From Variovorax paradoxus (GTDB lineage: Bacteria > Pseudomonadota > Gammaproteobacteria > Burkholderiales > Burkholderiaceae_C), in assembly GCF_018614875.1 (NCBI RefSeq), contig NZ_JAGGNW010000009.1, positions 434,001 through 498,000 on the forward strand: a stretch of 64,000 bases of DNA, in the 5' to 3' direction. The translations under genes were made by a program, and so were the position numbers. The notes under the pieces were generated by a model. It was not told the origin of the DNA. It made no database searches and saw only the letters and a program-made list of their open reading frames with translations. Of this stretch, positions 1 through 8,349 are shown piece after piece. How positions within the stretch are numbered: position 1 is the stretch's first letter; each line of letters starts with the position of its first letter.

Positions 1-1
1 C

Positions 2-370
2 AAGATGGGCTCGCCCAAGCACCATGTGCCCAAGGTCTACGAGGTCACGGCCAAGCATCCGGTGGACGCTGTCCAGATCGAGAAGCTGCTGGCCGGCGTG
101 GTGCTCGACGACGATCCGAAACCGGTGCGCGCGGCTGCCTGCGAGTCGGACAGTCCGCTGCACCTGCGGCTGACGCTCACGGAAGGCAAGTACCACCAGG
201 TCAAGCGCATGCTGGCGGCGGTCGGCAACCGGGTCGAGGGCCTGCACCGCTCCCGCATCGGCGACCTGGCGCTGCCCGGCGACCTTGCCGCCGGGCAATG
301 GCGCTGGCTCACGGCCGCACAGGTCGCGGGGCTGCGGGCACCCGCCAAGCCTCAGAAATCGCCGAAATAA
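2..370 (+). CDS. 16S rRNA pseudouridine synthase, RsuA family (5' truncated)
   Basis: This is the C-terminal part of an RsuA/RluB/RluE/RluF-family pseudouridine synthase. The start and the catalytic Asp motif lie left of the window. The visible 122 residues contain the family's C-terminal signature, the GKYHQVKRM motif followed by an NRVEGLHRSRIG stretch, and end in an Ala/Lys-rich tail typical of betaproteobacterial members. Enzymes of this family convert a specific uridine of rRNA to pseudouridine. Small-subunit RsuA is my best guess, but without the N-terminus RluE cannot be excluded. Confidence 0.85.
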   Translation, partial: KMGSPKHHVPKVYEVTAKHPVDAVQIEKLLAGVVLDDDPKPVRAAACESDSPLHLRLTLTEGKYHQVKRMLAAVGNRVEGLHRSRIGDLALPGDLAAGQWRWLTAAQVAGLRAPAKPQKSPK

Positions 371-450
371 GGGAAGAAAGCGGGTCTTCCCGGTCAGCCA
401 ATCTTCAGGCGCGGCCGTTAAGATTTACAGCTCTCTCTCGGAACCTTCCC

Positions 451-1455
451 TTGCGATTTCCTGCCCGATCGAATGGCCGTTTCCCGGCTTTCCTGTTTTC
501 ATGCCTGGCGGTCTGGGTGGCACAAGCCGCCGCTGCAGCTCCCGAAGCCCCGCCGATCTTCGTGCTCAACTCGCTGGACGCCAGCGTCAGCGTGATCAGT
601 CCGGCCGACTGGACGGAAAAGCAGCGCATTGCCACCGGCAAGGAACCGCACCACATCTACATGACGCCCGACGAAAAGTCGGTCATCGTGGCCAATTCGG
701 CGGGCGATTCGCTCACTTTTCTCAACCCCAGGACGGCCGAAGTGCAGCGCGTGGTCTACGGCATCATCGATCCGTACCAGCTGCAGTTCTCGCGCGACAT
801 GAAGTGGTTCGTCACCGCGGGCAACCGCCTGAACCACGTCGACATCTACCGCTGGGACGGCAAGGACCTGAAGCTCGCCAAGCGCATCGCGTCCGGCAAG
901 ACGCCCAGCCACATCTGGATCGACAACACCAGCACCATCGCCTACGTGACGATGCAGGACAGCGACGAGCTGATCGCCATCGACCTGCCCACGCAAACCG
1001 TCCGCTGGCGCGTCGCCACCGGCGCCATGCCGGCCGACATCTTCGGCGTGCACAACGACAAGACCCTGCTCGTGGGCCTGACCGGCAGCGACGGCGTGCA
1101 GGTGTTCGACGTGGCCGGCGCCGAACCCAAGCTGGTCGGCAAGATCCCGACCGGCAAGGGCGCCCATGCCTTCCGTGCGGCCGGCGACGGCAAGAGCGTG
1201 TTCGTGAGCAACCGGGTGGCCAACACCATCAGCCGGATCGACCTGGCGACCCTGAAGGTCGGCGCCGTCTACCCGGTGCCCGGCGGGCCCGACTGCATGG
1301 ACGTATCCGCCGACGGCAAGACGCTGTATGTCACCTCGCGCTGGGCCAAGAAGCTCAGCGTGGTGGATCTGGTGAACAACAAGGTCGTGCGCCAGGTCAA
1401 CGTCGGCCGCTCGCCGCACGGCGTCTGGACGCTGGACCATGCCAAGCGTAGCTAG
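451..1455 (+). CDS. Secreted YVTN-type beta-propeller protein
   Basis: The product has about 334 residues if translation starts at TTG 451. The frame is open from ATG 298, but that start would overlap the upstream gene and bury the signal peptide. From TTG 451 the protein opens with Arg residues, a hydrophobic run (FPAFLFSCLAVWVAQA) and an Ala-rich cleavage region, so export is likely. The mature part shows repeated units of about 40 residues with patterns such as SVSVISP, SVIVANSAGDSLTF, TLLVGLTGSDGVQVFD and KLSVVDL, typical of YVTN/40-residue beta-propellers (NHL/SMP30-like). Such proteins usually bind ligands or partners in the periplasm. No enzyme residues are recognisable. The next gene begins inside its 3' end. 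Confidence 0.75.
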   Translation: MRFPARSNGRFPAFLFSCLAVWVAQAAAAAPEAPPIFVLNSLDASVSVISPADWTEKQRIATGKEPHHIYMTPDEKSVIVANSAGDSLTFLNPRTAEVQRVVYGIIDPYQLQFSRDMKWFVTAGNRLNHVDIYRWDGKDLKLAKRIASGKTPSHIWIDNTSTIAYVTMQDSDELIAIDLPTQTVRWRVATGAMPADIFGVHNDKTLLVGLTGSDGVQVFDVAGAEPKLVGKIPTGKGAHAFRAAGDGKSVFVSNRVANTISRIDLATLKVGAVYPVPGGPDCMDVSADGKTLYVTSRWAKKLSVVDLVNNKVVRQVNVGRSPHGVWTLDHAKRS

Positions 1456-2251
1456 CCGCACCGGCAAGAAGACCGTCGCCCTGGCAATGGCCATCGCGGC
1501 GGCCATGCCCGCCGCCTGGGCGCAGGCCGCTTCCTGCGACAAGCCGGTCTACCTGACCTTCGACACCGGCCACATGGGCGTTGCCCCGCTGGTGGCCGAT
1601 GTGCTCAAGCGCCAGAACGTCCGGGTCACCTTCTTTGCCGCCGCCGAGCGCACCCAGACCGACGGCGACAGCCTCGACAGCCACTGGGCGCCATGGTGGA
1701 AGGCGAGGGCGGCCGAAGGCAACGAATTCGCCTCCCACACCTACGACCATGCGTACTGGCGCGGCGACCTCAAGGGCGTGGCGCCGAGCTTCCGCATCAA
1801 GCCTTCGGCGGGTGCATTGGCGGGACGCGAGTTCACCTGGAGCGCGGCCGAATACTGCGCCGACATCAGCAAGGCGTCCGAGCGGCTGGCCGCCGTCACC
1901 GGCAAGAAGCCGCTGCCTCTTTTCCGGGCACCGGGCGGCAAGACCTCGCCCCGGCTGCTCGCGGCGGCCAAGGCCTGCGGCTTCGAGCACGTGGGATGGT
2001 CGCCGGCCGGGTTCCTGGGGGACGAGCTGCCGAGCGAAAAATTCAGCAATGAAAAGCTCCTGGCGCAGGCGCTGGAGACCATCCGCCCCGGCGACATCCT
2101 GCTCGCGCACCTGGGCATCTGGTCGCGCAAGGATCCGTGGGCGCCGGCCAACCTCGAACCGCTGATCGTCGGCCTCAAGGCCAAGGGCTTCTGCTTCGAG
2201 ACGCTGCGCCAGCATCCGCAATACCGCGCCTGGATCGCGTCCCACCCCTGA
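1439..2251 (+). CDS. Secreted polysaccharide deacetylase family protein (NodB fold)
   Basis: The 270-residue product has an N-terminal signal peptide ending near AWAQA (residue 30). The carbohydrate esterase 4 motifs are visible in order: TFDTGH (40-45), SHTYDH (99-104), RAPGG (163-167) and LAH (222-224). CE4 enzymes remove N-acetyl groups from peptidoglycan, chitin or other polysaccharides using an Asp-His-His bound metal. The first motif has Thr where TFDDG enzymes carry the second Asp, normally a metal ligand, so activity or metal use may differ. The gene overlaps the propeller gene by 17 bases and is probably translated from the same message. Confidence 0.8.
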   Translation: MPSVASRTGKKTVALAMAIAAAMPAAWAQAASCDKPVYLTFDTGHMGVAPLVADVLKRQNVRVTFFAAAERTQTDGDSLDSHWAPWWKARAAEGNEFASHTYDHAYWRGDLKGVAPSFRIKPSAGALAGREFTWSAAEYCADISKASERLAAVTGKKPLPLFRAPGGKTSPRLLAAAKACGFEHVGWSPAGFLGDELPSEKFSNEKLLAQALETIRPGDILLAHLGIWSRKDPWAPANLEPLIVGLKAKGFCFETLRQHPQYRAWIASHP

Positions 2252-2261
2252 GGTTGTCGTC

Positions 2262-3236
2262 GTGATCGAATGGTTGACGGACGCTTTTTCTGCGCTGCAG
2301 GGCTGGTTCTTCGAGACCCTGGTCCAGCCCCTGGTCTACGCGGTGGGCCTCGGCGGCTGGACCGAGGATGCCTTCGACGCCACCGGCTGGCTGCTGGTCG
2401 GGCTGATCCAGGTCGTGGTGCTGCTCGCGGTCATCGGGCCGCTGCAGCGTTGGCGAGCCGTCGAGCCGGTCACCGACCGCCGGGCGATCCGCATCGACGT
2501 TCTCTACACGCTGATCCATCGCCTCGGTTTGTTCCGGCTGGCGATGTTCTTCACGCTCGAGCCGTTCTTCGACGAGGCCATCGGGATGCTGCGCACCGCG
2601 GGCTGGGGCACTTTCCATCTCGACGAAGCCTGGCCCGGCGTCACCGACGTGCCGTGGATTGCCTTTGCGATCTATCTCGTGGTGCTCGACTTCGTCGGCT
2701 ACTGGATCCATCGCGGCCAGCACCAGTTCAGGTGGTGGTGGGGCCTGCATTCGCTGCACCATTCGCAGCGCCAGATGACGATGTGGAGCGACGACCGCAA
2801 TCATCTGCTCGACGACATCGTCCATGACACGCTCATCGTCATCGTCGCGCAGCTGATCGGCGTGGCGCCCGGGCAATTCATCGCGTTCGTGGCGTTCACG
2901 CAGCTCAGCGAAAGCCTGCAGCACGCCAACCTGAAGCTCGGTTTCGGCGCCATCGGCGGGCGGCTGTGGATCAGCCCGCGCTTCCACAGGCTGCACCACA
3001 GCATCGGGCTGGGCCATGAATCGCGTGGCGCCTACACGCTGGGCGGATGCAACTTCGGCGTTCTGCTGCCGTGGTGGGACATGCTCTTTCGCACCGTGAA
3101 CTTCGAGCAGCGCTACGACCCGACCGGCATCCGCGACCAGGTCGAGCCCGGCGCGGACGGCCGGCTGCGCGACTACGGAAGCGGCTTCTGGGCCCAGCAG
3201 TGGCTCGGCCTGAAACGGATGGTCGGCCGCGGCTGA
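2262..3236 (+). CDS. Sterol desaturase / fatty acid hydroxylase superfamily membrane protein
   Basis: This 324-residue integral membrane protein starts at GTG 2262, ten bases after the deacetylase stop. It carries the eight-histidine di-iron signature of the fatty acid hydroxylase superfamily: HRGQH (150-154), HSLHH (163-167) and HRLHH (242-246), with hydrophobic helices near residues 41-61, 85-100, 130-150 and 192-215. Family members use O2 and a di-iron centre to hydroxylate or desaturate lipids or sterol-like substrates in the membrane. The substrate cannot be told from the sequence. The family assignment is firm. Confidence 0.85.
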   Translation: MIEWLTDAFSALQGWFFETLVQPLVYAVGLGGWTEDAFDATGWLLVGLIQVVVLLAVIGPLQRWRAVEPVTDRRAIRIDVLYTLIHRLGLFRLAMFFTLEPFFDEAIGMLRTAGWGTFHLDEAWPGVTDVPWIAFAIYLVVLDFVGYWIHRGQHQFRWWWGLHSLHHSQRQMTMWSDDRNHLLDDIVHDTLIVIVAQLIGVAPGQFIAFVAFTQLSESLQHANLKLGFGAIGGRLWISPRFHRLHHSIGLGHESRGAYTLGGCNFGVLLPWWDMLFRTVNFEQRYDPTGIRDQVEPGADGRLRDYGSGFWAQQWLGLKRMVGRG

Positions 3237-3281
3237 ACGCCGGTCCCGAGCACCGCCCGAGCCGGTTATCCTTCGCACCCA

Positions 3282-4166
3282 ATGCGCCTGCTCCTCGACT
3301 CCTTCTGGCGCGCGGTCGCCTATTGCATGCTGCCGCGCGTGATCGTGCTGTCGCTGCTGCCGCTGGGCCTGATGGTGCTGCTGGCCGCGGGCTTCGGCTA
3401 TTTCTACTGGGACGCGACCATCGCGTGGACCCGCGAGGCGCTCGATGCCTGGCCCCTGCTGTCGAGCTTCTGGGGCTGGATCGGGCGGCTCTTCTCGGGC
3501 GATGTCACGGCCGTGCTGGCGCCGCTGGTGGTGGTGTTTGCCGCCACGCCGGTGATCGTGGTGGTTTCGCTCCTGATCGTGGCCGGGCTCATGGCGCCCC
3601 CGCTGACCGCGCTGGTGGCGCAACGCCGCTTTCCTGCGCTCGAACGCAAGAAGGGCGCATCTTTCTTTGGCAGCGTGGCGCGCTCGCTCGGCCTGACCCT
3701 GCTGGCGCTACTGGCGCTCGTGGTCTCGATGCCGCTCTGGCTCATTCCTCCGCTGGTGCTCGTCCTGCCGCCGCTGATCTGGGGCTGGCTCACCTACCGG
3801 GTGATGAGCTTCGACGCGCTGGCCGAGCATGCCAGCCCCGAGGAGCGCGCCGTGATCCTGCGCGCGCACCGGCTTCCGCTCTTGTGCATCGGCGTGCTGT
3901 GCGGCTACCTGGGCGCGGCGCCCAGCATCGTCTGGGCGTCCGGCCTGCTGTTTGCCGCCGCCTTCTTCGTGCTGGTGCCGCTCGCGATCTGGATCTACAC
4001 GCTGGTGTTCGCGTTTTCCGCGCTCTGGTTCGGCCACTACTGCCTGGACGCCCTGGCGCAGTTGCGTGCGCAGCGCGAGGCCGCCGCGGCTTCCGCCAGG
4101 TCGTCCGGCGACGCCCCGGCCGTCGAGGCCGACCAGGCCGTTCTTTCTCAATGGAAATCCCCATGA
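3282..4166 (+). CDS. EI24 (CysZ-like) domain membrane protein
   Basis: The 294-residue product is an inner-membrane protein of the EI24/CysZ superfamily (PF07264). Long hydrophobic segments lie near residues 17-45, 68-105, 130-170 and 200-250, with a charged C-terminal tail ending in Ala/Glu-rich sequence. CysZ members take up sulfate, but many EI24 proteins of beta-proteobacteria have no proven substrate, so transport of sulfate is only a possibility here. The stop codon overlaps the start of the next gene (ATGA at 4163-4166), which points to translational coupling. Confidence 0.75.
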   Translation: MRLLLDSFWRAVAYCMLPRVIVLSLLPLGLMVLLAAGFGYFYWDATIAWTREALDAWPLLSSFWGWIGRLFSGDVTAVLAPLVVVFAATPVIVVVSLLIVAGLMAPPLTALVAQRRFPALERKKGASFFGSVARSLGLTLLALLALVVSMPLWLIPPLVLVLPPLIWGWLTYRVMSFDALAEHASPEERAVILRAHRLPLLCIGVLCGYLGAAPSIVWASGLLFAAAFFVLVPLAIWIYTLVFAFSALWFGHYCLDALAQLRAQREAAAASARSSGDAPAVEADQAVLSQWKSP

Positions 4167-4963
4167 CCCGCGCATTCGGTCTGATCGTTGTCGGCGATGA
4201 AATTCTGTCGGGCAAGCGTGCTGACAAGCACATGCCCAAGGTCATCGAGCTGCTTGCCGCGCGCGGCCTGCAGCTTGGCTGGGCCGAATACGTGGGCGAC
4301 GTGCCCGCGCGCATCACCGCCGCGCTCGGCCGGGCCTTCAGCTCGGGCGACATCGTCTTTTCGACCGGCGGCATCGGCGCCACGCCGGACGACCACACGC
4401 GGCAATGTGCCGCCCAGGCCCTGCGCATGCCGCTGGAACTGCATCCCGAAGCGGAACTGCTGATCCGCGAGCGCATGCAGGACACCGCGCGGGAGCAGGG
4501 CATTGCCTACGAGCCGGACCGGCCCGACAACGTCCACCGCCTCAACATGGGCGTGTTCCCGAAGGGCGCCACGATCATCCGCAACCCCTACAACAAGATT
4601 CCGGGCTTCAGCGTCGAGCATGTCCATTTCGTGCCGGGCTTCCCGGTCATGGCCTGGCCCATGATCGAATCGGTGCTCGACGGCCGCTATGCGCACCTGT
4701 TCACCAGCGGCCGGTCGGCCGAGAAGTCGGTCATCGTCTTCGGCGCCATGGAAGCCACGCTCACGCCGCTGATGCAGGCGATCGAAGCAACGCATGCCGG
4801 CATCAAGGTGTTCAGCCTGCCAAGCGTCGACCATCCCGAATACGGCCGCCACATCGAACTTGGCGTGAAAGGCGATCCCGTTCGTCTGGACGCCGCCTAC
4901 GCGCAGCTGATCGAGGGCTTGCACGCCTATGATGCGAGGCTTGGCCCGGAATTGGTGCGATAG
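4163..4963 (+). CDS. Molybdopterin-binding domain protein (CinA N-terminal/MoaB-like)
   Basis: The product has 266 residues from ATG 4163. This start has a GGAAA ribosome site eight bases upstream and overlaps the preceding stop; an in-frame ATG at 4151 is the alternative. The N-terminal half carries the MoCF_biosynth signature: GLIVVGDEILSGKRAD near residue 6, STGGIGATPDDHT near residue 60 and PGFPVMAW near residue 155. Proteins of this stand-alone type are annotated as competence/damage-inducible protein A-like. They bind molybdopterin or nucleotide cofactors, and their cellular role is poorly defined. There is no CinA deamidase domain at the C-terminus. Confidence 0.8.
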   Translation: MTRAFGLIVVGDEILSGKRADKHMPKVIELLAARGLQLGWAEYVGDVPARITAALGRAFSSGDIVFSTGGIGATPDDHTRQCAAQALRMPLELHPEAELLIRERMQDTAREQGIAYEPDRPDNVHRLNMGVFPKGATIIRNPYNKIPGFSVEHVHFVPGFPVMAWPMIESVLDGRYAHLFTSGRSAEKSVIVFGAMEATLTPLMQAIEATHAGIKVFSLPSVDHPEYGRHIELGVKGDPVRLDAAYAQLIEGLHAYDARLGPELVR

Positions 4964-4981
4964 TTTTTAACGCACCAATTC
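4949..4981. terminator. Perfect 11-bp inverted repeat between CinA-like gene and glnA
   Basis: GAATTGGTGCG (4949-4959) is repeated as its exact reverse complement at 4971-4981 around an 11-base loop, and the stop codon of the upstream gene lies in the loop. T-rich runs follow at 4987-5001. The simplest reading is an imperfect rho-independent terminator. The arms also contain GGTGC/GCACC, the core of NtrC half-sites, but in the outward order rather than the usual GCAC...GGTGC, so an NtrC enhancer role is less likely though not excluded. Confidence 0.5.
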
Positions 4982-5045
4982 GGTGATTTTTCGCCTTTTT
5001 TTGGGGTTTGCGGCCACCGCCGAAGGCTCTCGACGAGCGGCGACA

Positions 5046-5062
5046 ATGGCATAGAAACTGCA
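5046..5062 (+). promoter_or_regulatory. Sigma-54 (-24/-12) promoter of glnA
   Basis: The stretch TGGCATAGAAACTGCA matches the sigma-54 consensus TGGCAC-N5-TTGCA with correct GG to GC spacing. The invariant GG is at 5048-5049 and the GC at 5060-5061. It lies 48 bases before the glnA start codon, giving a leader of about 35-40 bases. NtrB and NtrC, the sigma-54 activating system, are encoded 2 kb downstream, so nitrogen control of glnA is the expected outcome. Confidence 0.8.
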
Positions 5063-5109
5063 TCCTCTGTCCCTGTATTCCTAACCACCATCCAACTCAG
5101 GAGAAACTG

Positions 5110-6525
5110 ATGGCAAAGACCGTCGCCGATGTACTCAAGCTCGTCAAGGAAAACGAGGTCAAGTTCATCGACTTCCGCTTCACCGACACCCGCGGCAAAG
5201 AGCAGCACGTGACCGTGCCTGTTTCCGCTTTCGATGAAGACAAATTCACTTCGGGCCACGCTTTCGACGGCTCGTCCATCGCTGGCTGGAAGGGAATCGA
5301 GGCTTCGGACATGCAGCTCATGCCCGACCCCAACACCGCCAACATCGATCCCTTCTTCGAAGAAACGACGCTGATCCTGACCTGCGACGTGATCGACCCC
5401 GCCGACGGCAAGGCCTACGAGCGCGACCCGCGTTCGCTCGCCAAGCGCGCCGAGGCCTACATGAAGGCTTCGGGCCTGGGCGACACCGCCTTCTTCGGCC
5501 CGGAACCCGAATTCTTCGTGTTCGACGGCGTCCGCTGGAAGAACGACATGTCGGGCTGCTTCGTCAAGATCGACTCCGAAGAAGCCTCGTGGAACACCGA
5601 CAAGGAATACGAGCACGGCAACACCGGCCACCGTCCCGCAGTCAAGGGTGGCTACTTCCCGGTTCCCCCGGTCGACAGCTTCCAGGACATGCGCTCGGAA
5701 ATGTGCCTGGTGCTCGAGTCGCTCGGCATCCCGGTCGAAGTGCATCACCATGAAGTGGCCAACGCCGGCCAGATGGAACTCGGCACCAAGTTCAGCACGC
5801 TGGTCCAGCGCGCCGACTGGGTCCAGCTGCAGAAGTACGTGATCCACAACGTGGCCCACGCCTACGGCAAGACCGCCACCTTCATGCCCAAGCCCATCGT
5901 CGGCGACAACGGCTCCGGCATGCACGTGCACCAGTCGGTCTGGAAGGACGGCAAGAACCTGTTCGCCGGCGACGGCTATGCGGGCCTGTCCGACTTCGCG
6001 CTGCACTACATCGGCGGCATCATCAAGCACGCCCGTGCCCTGAACGCCATCACGAACCCCGGCACCAACAGCTACAAGCGCCTGGTGCCCGGCTTCGAAG
6101 CCCCGGTGAAGCTGGCCTACTCGGCCAAGAACCGCTCGGCCTCGATCCGCATCCCGTTCGTGGCCAACCCGAAGGGCCGCCGCGTCGAAGCACGCTTCCC
6201 CGATCCGCTGATGAATCCGTACCTCGGCTTCGCGGCGCTCCTGATGGCCGGCCTCGACGGCGTGGAAAACAAGATCCATCCGGGCGAAGCCGCCAGCAAG
6301 GACCTGTACCACCTGCCGCCGGAAGAAGACGCGCTGATCCCGACCGTGTGCCACAGCCTCGACCAGGCGCTCGACTACCTCGACAAGGATCGTGCGTTCC
6401 TGACCAAGGGCGGCGTGTTCACCGATGCCTACATCGATGCCTACATCGAACTGAAGATGCAGGAAGTCACGCGCTTCCGCATGGCGACCCATCCGGTCGA
6501 GTTCGACATGTACTACTCGTTGTGA
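5110..6525 (+). CDS. glnA: Type I glutamine synthetase (GlnA)
   Basis: The 471-residue product is a full-length GSI-beta glutamine synthetase, which makes glutamine from glutamate, ammonia and ATP as a cytosolic dodecamer. ATG 5110 follows an AGGAGA ribosome site; longer readings of the frame lack support. Visible signatures are [12 protein letters not shown] near residue 50, [12 protein letters not shown] near 130, the ATP-site stretch [16 protein letters not shown] near 260, and [11 protein letters not shown] near 395, which carries the Tyr normally adenylylated by GlnE. A sigma-54 promoter precedes it and a strong terminator follows. The NtrBC system sits just downstream. Confidence 0.98.
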   Translation: MAKTVADVLKLVKENEVKFIDFRFTDTRGKEQHVTVPVSAFDEDKFTSGHAFDGSSIAGWKGIEASDMQLMPDPNTANIDPFFEETTLILTCDVIDPADGKAYERDPRSLAKRAEAYMKASGLGDTAFFGPEPEFFVFDGVRWKNDMSGCFVKIDSEEASWNTDKEYEHGNTGHRPAVKGGYFPVPPVDSFQDMRSEMCLVLESLGIPVEVHHHEVANAGQMELGTKFSTLVQRADWVQLQKYVIHNVAHAYGKTATFMPKPIVGDNGSGMHVHQSVWKDGKNLFAGDGYAGLSDFALHYIGGIIKHARALNAITNPGTNSYKRLVPGFEAPVKLAYSAKNRSASIRIPFVANPKGRRVEARFPDPLMNPYLGFAALLMAGLDGVENKIHPGEAASKDLYHLPPEEDALIPTVCHSLDQALDYLDKDRAFLTKGGVFTDAYIDAYIELKMQEVTRFRMATHPVEFDMYYSL

Positions 6526-6528
6526 ATT

Positions 6529-6620
6529 GGCCCACCCCCGAAGCGGCTCACTTCGTGTAGCCGCCTCCCCCTCGAGGGGGCAACACCTGCGGCCCGGCGG
6601 AGCCGGTTCCGCGGTGTTCC
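6529..6620. repeat. Interspersed GC-rich intergenic repeat with palindromes
   Basis: The sequence after the glnA stop contains several nested hairpins: GAAGCGGCTCACTTCG/TAGCCGC, a perfect CCCCCTCGAGGGGG palindrome at 6567-6580, and a CCGGCGGAGCCGG unit followed by CCGCGG. From memory it resembles a family of short intergenic repeats found many times in Variovorax and Acidovorax genomes, usually downstream of genes. No second copy is present in this window, so the repeat status rests on recollection rather than on what the sequence alone shows. Confidence 0.5.
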
Positions 6621-6629
6621 TGGAAACTC

Positions 6630-6657
6630 AAAAAGGACGGCCTCGGCCGTCCTTTTT
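6630..6657. terminator. Strong rho-independent terminator after glnA
   Basis: AAAAAGGACGGCC and GGCCGTCCTTTTT pair perfectly around a two-base TC centre, giving a GC-rich stem flanked by A and T runs. It would stop transcription in either direction. It separates glnA from the ntrBC genes, so those need their own promoter or read-through. Confidence 0.9.
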
Positions 6658-6735
6658 GCTTGCTGCGGAACATCTTGTCACCAGTGGGGTCGAATTGCAG
6701 GAAAATGCGCTTTTGTCGCGCCATCACCGATTCTC

Positions 6736-7242
6736 ATGAAGACTGCTTCTCTCATTTTCCTGGCCGGTTCATTGTTGGCCGCCTTGCCCGCGCTCGCCCA
6801 GGAGCGTGTGTGGCGCTGCGGCAATGAATACACCAACAATTCGACCATTGCACAGCAAAAGGGCTGCAAGGTCATGGAAGGCGGCAATGTCACCGTCGTG
6901 CAGGGCACCAAGCCGTCGGGCGGTGGTTCTGCCGGCAGCGGTTCCGCCCCGGCGGCGTCCCGTGCGCCCGCGGGCAGCCCGCGCGTCGAAGGCGTCGACC
7001 AGCGCGCCCGCGACGGCGAGGCCCGCTCGGTGCTCGACGCCGAGCTCAAGAAGGCCGAGGCCCGCCAGGCGGAGCTGCAGAAGGAATACAACAACGGCGA
7101 GCCCGAAAAGCAGGGCAGCGAAGGCCGCAACTACCAGAAGTATCTCGACCGCGTGGCCGAAATGAAGGCCGAGCTGGCCCGCAACGAGAGCGACATCGCG
7201 GGCATTCGCCGCGAACTCGGCCGCCTGCCGGCCAAGCAGTAG
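6736..7242 (+). CDS. Small secreted protein of the glnA-ntrB interval (DUF4124-like)
   Basis: The 168-residue product begins with a clear signal peptide (MKTASLIFLAGSLLAALPALAQ). The mature N-terminus has two cysteines in a short motif (VWRCGNEYTN...QKGCKVMEGG) like the DUF4124 family, then a Gly/Ser/Ala/Pro linker around residues 58-80, then a charged helical part (about 90-165) rich in Glu, Lys and Arg that could form a coiled coil. A periplasmic scaffold or stress role is plausible but unproven. It lies four bases before ntrB, so it is probably the first gene of the ntrBC transcript. Homologues in this position are common in Comamonadaceae, by my recollection. Confidence 0.65.
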   Translation: MKTASLIFLAGSLLAALPALAQERVWRCGNEYTNNSTIAQQKGCKVMEGGNVTVVQGTKPSGGGSAGSGSAPAASRAPAGSPRVEGVDQRARDGEARSVLDAELKKAEARQAELQKEYNNGEPEKQGSEGRNYQKYLDRVAEMKAELARNESDIAGIRRELGRLPAKQ

Positions 7243-7246
7243 AAAC

Positions 7247-8326
7247 ATGGCGTTCGGGAAGAAGGCGGGCGGCGCCAATCCGCGCTTTCAGTCCTTCGAC
7301 CTGCTGTCCACGCTGATTGCGGTGGTCAGCACCAACGGTTCGGTGCTGTTTGCCAACGCGGCCCTCGAAGACGCGCTGGGCACTTCGCGCCGCACGCTCG
7401 AAGGCTCTCAGTTCGGTGCCTGCTTTCACGAGCCGCACGTGCTTCGCACCGCCATCGATGGTGCACGCAGCAACGATTTCGCCACGCTGCGCTACGAAGC
7501 CTTTTTGCGCCGCGTCAACCACGAACTGATGCCGGTGCAGGTCACGCTGGCCCAGGGCGACAAGCCGGGCGAACTCGTCATCGAGATGTCGCCGCTCGAA
7601 CAGCAGGTGCGCCAGGACCGCGAGGAGCGCCTGCTCGACCAGGCGCAGGCGAACAAGGAACTCATCCGCAATCTGGCGCACGAAATCAAGAACCCGCTCG
7701 GCGGCATCCGCGGCGCGGCGCAGCTGCTGCAGATGGAGGTCGAATCGCGCGACCTCATCGAGTACACCCAAGTCATCATCCACGAGGCCGATCGGCTGCA
7801 GACGCTGGTCGACCGGCTGCTGGCGCCGCACCGGCGCCCGCACGTGGTAGGCGACGTGAACATCCACGAAGTCTGCGAGCGCGTGCGCTCGGTCATTCTT
7901 GCGGAGTTTCCGCGCGACCTGCACATCGAGCGCGACTTCGACGTGTCGATTCCCGAGTTTCGCGGCGACCGCGAACAGCTGATCCAGGCCACGCTCAACA
8001 TCGTGCACAACGCGGCGCAGGCCCTGGCCGAGCGCCGCGCTGCCGGCGACGCACAGATCACTTTCAAGACCCGCATCGCCCGACAGGTGATATTCAATAA
8101 GCAGTGGTATCGATTGGCACTGGAATTGCATGTCATCGACAATGGACCGGGTGTGCCGGACACGATCAAGGACCGCATCTTCTATCCGCTCGTCTCGGGC
8201 AGGGAAGGCGGGACCGGGCTTGGATTGACGCTTGCGCAAACTTTTGTGCAACAGCATCACGGCGTGATCGAGTGCGACAGCGTCCCGGGCCGAACCGATT
8301 TCAAGATATTGATACCGCTGCCCTAG
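7247..8326 (+). CDS. glnL: Nitrogen regulation sensor kinase NtrB
   Basis: The 359-residue cytosolic histidine kinase has an N-terminal PAS-like domain (about 15-125), a dimerisation/phosphoacceptor region with the H-box NLAHEIKNPLGGIRGA near residue 143, and an HATPase domain with N-box (VHNAAQALAE near 255), G1 (DNGPGVP) and G2 (GREGGTGLGL) boxes. NtrB phosphorylates or dephosphorylates NtrC under control of the PII protein GlnB. The gene is four bases after the secreted-protein gene and 23 bases before ntrC. No transmembrane segment is present, as expected for NtrB. Confidence 0.95.
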   Translation: MAFGKKAGGANPRFQSFDLLSTLIAVVSTNGSVLFANAALEDALGTSRRTLEGSQFGACFHEPHVLRTAIDGARSNDFATLRYEAFLRRVNHELMPVQVTLAQGDKPGELVIEMSPLEQQVRQDREERLLDQAQANKELIRNLAHEIKNPLGGIRGAAQLLQMEVESRDLIEYTQVIIHEADRLQTLVDRLLAPHRRPHVVGDVNIHEVCERVRSVILAEFPRDLHIERDFDVSIPEFRGDREQLIQATLNIVHNAAQALAERRAAGDAQITFKTRIARQVIFNKQWYRLALELHVIDNGPGVPDTIKDRIFYPLVSGREGGTGLGLTLAQTFVQQHHGVIECDSVPGRTDFKILIPLP

Positions 8327-8349
8327 CAGCCACGGCAACAAGGAGATGC

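Noticed and set aside
298..450. Longer N-terminus for the beta-propeller protein from ATG 298
   Set aside because: It would overlap the upstream gene by 70 bases and place about 50 non-signal residues before a good signal peptide; TTG 451 fits better.
2175..3623. 482-codon minus-strand frame opposite the hydroxylase-like gene
   Set aside because: Low-complexity Arg/Gln/His-rich product with no family match, opposite a gene with full His-box signature.
4949..4981. Palindrome before glnA as a classical NtrC enhancer
   Set aside because: The GGTGC and GCACC cores are in the outward order, opposite to known NtrC sites, so I list it as a hairpin and only mention NtrC as a possibility.
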